Below, in pieces: positions 58,704-64,000 of a stretch of 64,000 nt of DNA. Every line of letters begins with the position of its first letter. Positions within the stretch are counted from its first letter, which is position 1. The position numbers and the translations under genes were made by a program. Under the pieces are notes generated by a model that saw nothing but the letters and a program-made list of their open reading frames with translations, had not been told where the DNA came from and ran no database searches. Source of the stretch: Cocos nucifera (lineage: Eukaryota > Streptophyta > Magnoliopsida > Arecales > Arecaceae); assembly GCA_006176705.1 (NCBI GenBank), contig QRFJ01003063.1, forward strand, positions 1-64,000, written 5' to 3'.

Positions 58704-60031
58704 CTATATGACCTAATCTCAGGTGCCATAGATATCTGTCGTTTGGACTATCCCTAGGTCGTTTGGCATTCACGTTTTGCTCGATAGTTAAAATAGGTAC
58801 ATCAATATGCAACTGATAAAGACCATTAACAAGGAAACCATTTGCAATTTTATTTCTTTCATAAAGAATGTTACAATGGTCCTTAAAGAAGGTGATCACA
58901 TAACCTTCTTGTGCTAAGCATGAAACAGAAATCAAATTCCTGCTAGCTGCAGGCACATAATAACAGTCTTTTAAAACTAAGTCTAAACCAGATGGTAATC
59001 GCAGAGGGTATGTTCCCACGGCTACTGCAGCAACTCTTGCTCCATTACCGAACGCGTAGGATCATGTCTCCATCCCTCAGCCTCCTGCTATCCTCAAGAC
59101 CCTGCATAGAAGTGCACAGATGAGCACTAGAACCAGAGTCAAGCACCCAACTGGATGCAGAAGAAACCGTAAGGTTAGACTCAATAACGAGCATACCTCC
59201 AGAAGGACCTTCCTTCTTGTTCTTCAGGGTGGCCAGGTAAGTAGGGCAGTTCCGCTTCCAATGGCCGTCGCTGTTGCAATGGAAACACTTTCCTTTGCCA
59301 TCGACCTTCTTCTTCGGTTCTGCCTTCTTCTTCTTTGATCCTTCCACCTTTTGCTTTTTCACAGACTTCTTTTTCTTTCCATAAGACTTTCTTTTGGAAG
59401 AAGTCCGTTCCATAGCAAGAACTGAGCCTTTAGAACCTTTCATAGAAAGCTCAGCGGTAACCAGCATATTCATCAACTCGGCCAAGGAATTCTGAAGTTT
59501 ATGCATGTGGTAATTCATGATGAATTGCCCATATGCATCAGTCAAGGATTGCAGAATAATATCATTCTGCAGATCCAAGTCCAACTTCACACCGAGCTTC
59601 TCAAGCTCTTCCATGTCCTTGATCATTGTCAGACAGTGATCTTGGACTGACTGCCCATCACGCATCTTAGCCTTAAAAAGTCATTTCGTGACTTGATATT
59701 TGGCTGCGCGACTCTGTTCACCAAACATCTCCTGCAGGTGAGCCAACATTTGGCGAGCAGTCCCGATATCTTCATGTTGGCGCTGGAGCTCATCAGACAT
59801 CGAGCCCAACATGTAGTATCTGGCCTTATTGTCTTCGTCAATCCATTTTTCCAGAGACGCTCTCTGTTCAGTGGATGGACGAGCTGGTAAGGTGGGAGGG
59901 TCCTGGTCCAAAACATGTGTTAACTTCTCTGAACCCAAAACAATTTTGTAGTTCCTGAGCCAATCTTTATAATTGGGTCCAGTCAGTCTATGTGTGTCTA
60001 GGATACGTGCCAGTGGGTTGGACGCAGACAT
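58704..60031 (-). pseudogene. E5 gag, protease and start of integrase region
   Basis: Gag from ATG 60031 to UGA 59683-59681, then open in the same frame from 59665 through the zinc knuckle and protease LDSGSSAHL to about 59048, where accgaacgcg replaces accgatgcg and shifts the frame. The frame from 59019 continues through the rest of the protease and the pre-integrase region to LWHLRLGHI at the gap. Confidence 0.87.
59681..59683 (-). other. In-frame UGA inside gag, E5
   Basis: Same codon and context (AAA UGA CUU) as E2 and E3. Confidence 0.85.
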
Positions 60032-60035
60032 TTTC

Positions 60036-60826
60036 CTGTAGAGAGTCAAAGATTCTAGTTAGATACTGTAATTTTGACTTGACCAATTTGTTTAGGGATT
60101 TTATTTTTAAACAAATTAGCTCCCACTATTTTCTCGGATCCCTACACTCCCTCTGTAGAGATGCGAAAATCTCCGCGATTGATGATTTCTAGTGGGTGGT
60201 GCGGTCTCACCAACTGACTCATCACCTCACCTAACAGTTATTGGTGATGGGTTAGCCAATGAGTGAACAACTCTTGTTCAATGATTCTCTAATCATGGTG
60301 CACCCAAACTTGGTCTCTAATTCATGAATCTCACCGTATCCGGAATATTGATCCACTCCTTAGTTAAGTCAGACCCACCATTTGCATAGACTGGGTTCCT
60401 AATTGGGTCTCTCACCGTATCCGGAAATATTGAGCCCAACTCATCCTCCAGCCCATAGCATCCAATGCCTAATAGACATGGTTGCGTCTTCCCGGTGCAA
60501 CTGAGCCACTGTATCCAGCCGAGAACAATCAACCCCGGGAAGGGCCCGCACGTCTACAATGGTGGAAGACCTCGGACTTAATCTTTTCTTAGGGAGAATT
60601 GATTCAGGTCTCATTAAACTAGACTTGGCTTAGTCATAACAATTATGACTAACCTAGTGGCATGGGTCAGCTCGGATTATTGACCACCTCAGATCAGAAC
60701 TGTGTCAACAGATATGGCCAGGTAAGTGAGACCGGTGGAAGGAATATGCCGTTAACTCGCACAAGAACGCATTCAGGTCGAGTAGCTTCCAATTAAAAAC
60801 CAGTCGGTCGTCTGTGCCAAACTTAC
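60036..60826 (-). other. Predicted leader intron, E5
   Basis: Donor CTAAG|GTAAGT at 60826, acceptor CTCTCTACAG|G ending at 60036; 791 nt. Confidence 0.45.
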
Positions 60827-61206
60827 CTTAGACACCAAATTGTTGAGTCAGAACCAATTGGGTTAGCCTACAATCCAGACTCTAACCTCTGAGCCTAATT
60901 AGGTCTTGCTTGATCGTGACTCGATCTTGACCCAGACTTAATCCTATTAGGCTGGTCAATTTAAGCATTGTTGATCCCATCTAACCAACTCTTGATTCGG
61001 TTTGATCAACCGCTTAGACCTAATTGAGCTACCCAAGCCCGAACCCAGTATTATGAATATGTCTTAGATCTGAAATTCTCAATTTTAGACCTAATTAATA
61101 TTCCATAAACTTAATTCTTAATTAAGTTGGGTTCATAAACAAAATATGCACAATAAATCCTAGGGTTTCAGGATCTAGGGTTTTGCAGAAAGTAAGTTTT
61201 GGGTTT

Positions 61207-61331
61207 CTGATTAAGGACGAACACGCAGCACCCCTACACGTCATAAGAACACCCCATCGAATGGGAAGAGAGGGCCTTTAAACCCTTCTTCGTTCTTATG
61301 ACCGGACGGCCAAGAGGAACGCCTTAATCAG
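61207..61331 (-). other. Predicted leader RNA structure, E5
   Basis: Same stems as E3 and E4. Confidence 0.6.
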
Positions 61332-61883
61332 GAACATGTAAATCTACAAAACAGTTATAGATCTATATCATATATCTCATATACAAATTTAGATCTAATC
61401 AAGGCATATTTTGCATACATCTCATGTATCAAATCATGCATATTTTCAGATCTAAATTATCTCATAATAATCTAAAAAATTAGATTTAAATTGATCTAAT
61501 CAAAATAAATTCTAATCTAGACAATTATGTAGAACTATTCTACAACTAGTCTAGTCATGCATCTATCATATCTCATATGATATTTAAAATTAAATAATTT
61601 TTATTTGCTGTTTATCAGATGTTATTATAACACTTATAATATCAGAAAATAGTAAATAAGAAGATCTAAAATATGATTTAATCAGATTAAATCAAAGACA
61701 TGCAAAACTATTCTATAGAACTATTCTATTCTAGAACTAGTCATGCATATCTTCTTAATCTTAGATCCAAATCATTTAATTTTAATTTTTCTGATTTCAG
61801 ATCTGATCACATCTCATGTGACATCTGAAATCACTTTATTTTCTAATTAAAATAAAATTAAAATCAGATCTAAATAATTTAGA

Positions 61884-61901
61884 ACCATGGCTCTGATACC
61901 A
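61884..61901 (-). other. Primer binding site, E5
   Basis: TGGTATCAGAGCCATGGT on the minus strand. Confidence 0.92.
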
Positions 61902-61903
61902 GT

Positions 61904-64000
61904 TGAAGGGAAATCCTGATTTCCCGGTCCAGGTTCGTCCAGATCTGATCAGATCAAGAGATATATTTCAAAAATTTTTCTCTTGATCTCAATCAGATCT
62001 TGATATGTTTCAGATCTGATTCTTATTATTTTAATAAATAAAATAAAATAAGATAAATTAAATCAAATTTAATTTACCTGATTTGGGTAATCCTATTACC
62101 CTGTAGATGATCCTGATTGCAGCGGAAGGTTCTGGATCTTAGCCACGCAAGCGCCTGGCCTCTACCGGTATCCACTCGGGTTGGATCTGGAGATCCTCTT
62201 CTTCTCTATCACACCTCCAAAAATCAGATCTGGATCTGATCTGGAGGATCTTCAAAACTCTTTTGAAGATCTGCAGTCGTCCTTTTGCAGCAGCGCAGCC
62301 TTCTTGCTTTTGATCGCCTTTCCTTGATCTGAATCGCACCAACCAAAATCCAAAACTACCTTTTGGACGTGGAGAGCAAGGGGAGAAGAGACTATGGCAT
62401 GGAGAAGGAGGGGAGAGGCAGCCTTGGGGCATGGGAAATCTAATTTTCATTAGAATTAGGGTTGGGCGCAGGGTCTTATTTATAGACCTCTTGTGATCCA
62501 ACTCCTCTTCCTCTCAACCAATCACAACCCTTTGTGAAATCAGATCTAAATCTGATTGGTTGGAATAGAGACCCCTGGATTCCTCCTTAGAGGGCGCCTA
62601 AGACCAGTCAAACTGGATTCTTAGTAGAACTCTGATTGGAATCCAAAAGGGAGGTGGAGTCCTTGTCCAACAAGGACTCCTAGGCGCCTCCTACTTGGGC
62701 TCACGCCACCCTTGGCGTGCGCCCTTCTCCTTGCCAGGTTCTGGCAGGGGGACAGGCCCCCACCAGCTCTCCAATAGGTGCATGACATGTGGTCAAAAGT
62801 CAAAGGGTCAATGGTCAACGTTTGACCAGTCAAAGGTAGACTTTTGACCAAAGTCAAAGAACAAGAAATGGCAGGTGACCAAAAATGGCAGGTAATGTCT
62901 TACAAATAAGACAACCTATTCTGACTTGGACAACCTCCAGTCAGACCATATGAAGGCCTCTGATTGAGCACAAACTCCTTTGGCTCAGTCAGGACAACTT
63001 ATTTATGATAGTAAAAGAAGAACGTTAGGTTCAATCGAGTGCTAGCACGATTTCCTTGAACCTAATTGAATCTCATTCAGATCAATTGAACTAGATCAGT
63101 TCAATTGATGATCACCAGATTCAAACCCTTGTTTGTGTGACCCAGTTAGGTTCAGTTCTGTATGGTAATGGGATATGTCATGATCTCTATCATAGACATC
63201 ATCGAAACTCCTTTCGATGGATCAGAACTCTTCTGATTCGAACAGCTAGAATGATCGATCATCTAAATCATTCTAATTGCTCCCAAAATCCACCAGTGAC
63301 ACCTAGCAGTATATGGTGGCAACCCATCAGAGCTGAATGCGAACCTCTTGGTGCAGCTACCTGTGTGATTAAGTTCTTCTATCTTGAGCCCCGATCAGAT
63401 TAGGGTTAAGGTGAAACTCGTCAAACCCTAGTCTCTGTCATATGATATAATCATTCGATTCGAGTCCAATGTGAAAATCTAAATAGAAACTCTTTCTATT
63501 ATTTCACTCTGCCATGGCCATGGGCTTCAGGACTTGATTCTCATGATTATCATAGGGCTGCTCCTCTACCACCGAGGTAGATAGATCCCATCTTGATGCA
63601 ATCCAGTTCCTACAATGAACATGTCTATAGCCAACATACACCTCAGGGTTCCATATGGCTAGGAGACCGAGTAATGGTGTAGTCAAACTATAACACCCTC
63701 AAGGTGAACTGTCCGATGCATCTCAGGTCAAAGAACCAGACACACTACTGCAGCATCGAGTCAGTCATTGACGAGAAGGTAGACTTCCTAATGACTACTC
63801 GAGGTGGTCACGCTCAGTGCCCTCGTTCTCTAACGAGTACCTGTACTCTCGCTCCGGTGTCTCCACACCGTAGACTCAAGACTCATCTATTAAACAGAAG
63901 CGATCGTACACCAACCTTCCGGATCAATCACCATCCTCGTGATGATCCTATGGTCGGAAGCTGTTTATGAGTTAATAATGATTATTCATGTCTTAAATTT
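61904..64000 (-). repeat. E5 5' LTR, cut by the window end
   Basis: 2097 bp visible of about 2277. TATA box at 62484-62477; eight W-box cores at 62793-62862; GC-rich hairpins at about 62658-62765. Confidence 0.92.
62477..62484 (-). promoter_or_regulatory. TATA box of E5 5' LTR
   Basis: TATAAATA on the minus strand, followed by AGACCCTGCGCC. Confidence 0.7.

Larger units (their letters stand above)
58704..64000 (-). mobile_element. E5: family A copia element, sister of E4, incomplete
   Basis: Internal region from within integrase (58704) to the PBS (61901), then the 5' LTR from 61904 beyond the window end. Near-identical to the matching part of E4, differing mostly by single bases. It may be a real tandem copy or a duplicated assembly piece. 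Confidence 0.88.

Noticed and set aside
57590..59019. Long open frames across the 1000-N gap, seeming to fuse protease to LTR sequence
   Set aside because: They are produced by N; the two sides are different parts of the element.

Overview
The window is plant nuclear heterochromatin made almost entirely of nested LTR retrotransposons. I see no host gene, rRNA, tRNA gene or CRISPR array. Evidence for a plant: Ty1/copia elements primed by initiator-Met tRNA (PBS TGGTATCAGAGCC next to the LTR), a Ty3/gypsy element of Tat type with a second archaeal-type RNase H and an antisense gene, and clustered WRKY W-boxes in the LTR promoters. Element style suggests a monocot, perhaps a palm; that is a weak inference.

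Layout. The oldest layer is a decayed Tat-like gypsy element on the + strand, now in three pieces: 13324-16236 (protease, RT, RNase H, second RNase H, start of integrase), 26217-27671 (rest of integrase, end of pol, a 51-bp minisatellite) and 46002-49243 (an antisense coiled-coil gene facing pol). It is interrupted or bounded by copia elements of three families. Family A (LTR about 2.28 kb) occurs as: a composite of two partial copies E1-E2 at 1-13323 (+); an old complete copy E-old at 16237-26216 (-) with a 5-bp target duplication; E3 at 30922-40009 (+); and a tandem pair E4-E5 at 49244-64000 (-), split by a 1000-N gap. Family B (27672-46001, target duplication TGAAG) sits in the gypsy element. 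It contains family C remnants (40010-42469 and a solo LTR at 43457-45571), and E3 sits inside the family C gag, so nesting is four deep.

Family A genome: LTR, PBS, a leader of about 1.9 kb, then one gag-protease-integrase-RT-RNase H frame, polypurine tract, LTR. All young copies are near-identical but broken by single-base insertions. Two stops fall at fixed places: UGA inside gag in the young copies, and UAG between integrase and RT in every copy that can be read, the old one included.

Most interesting signals: (1) a predicted 0.8-0.9 kb intron in the leader, ending just upstream of the gag AUG, in family A and also in family C although their LTRs differ; (2) a conserved multi-branched RNA fold in the leader; (3) an LTR packed with perfect short hairpins, two of which show compensatory changes between copies; (4) a W-box array that has doubled between old and young copies; (5) the shared stop codons. 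Both assembly gaps are too short to hold what the flanks require, so the tandem arrangement needs checking before biological interpretation.
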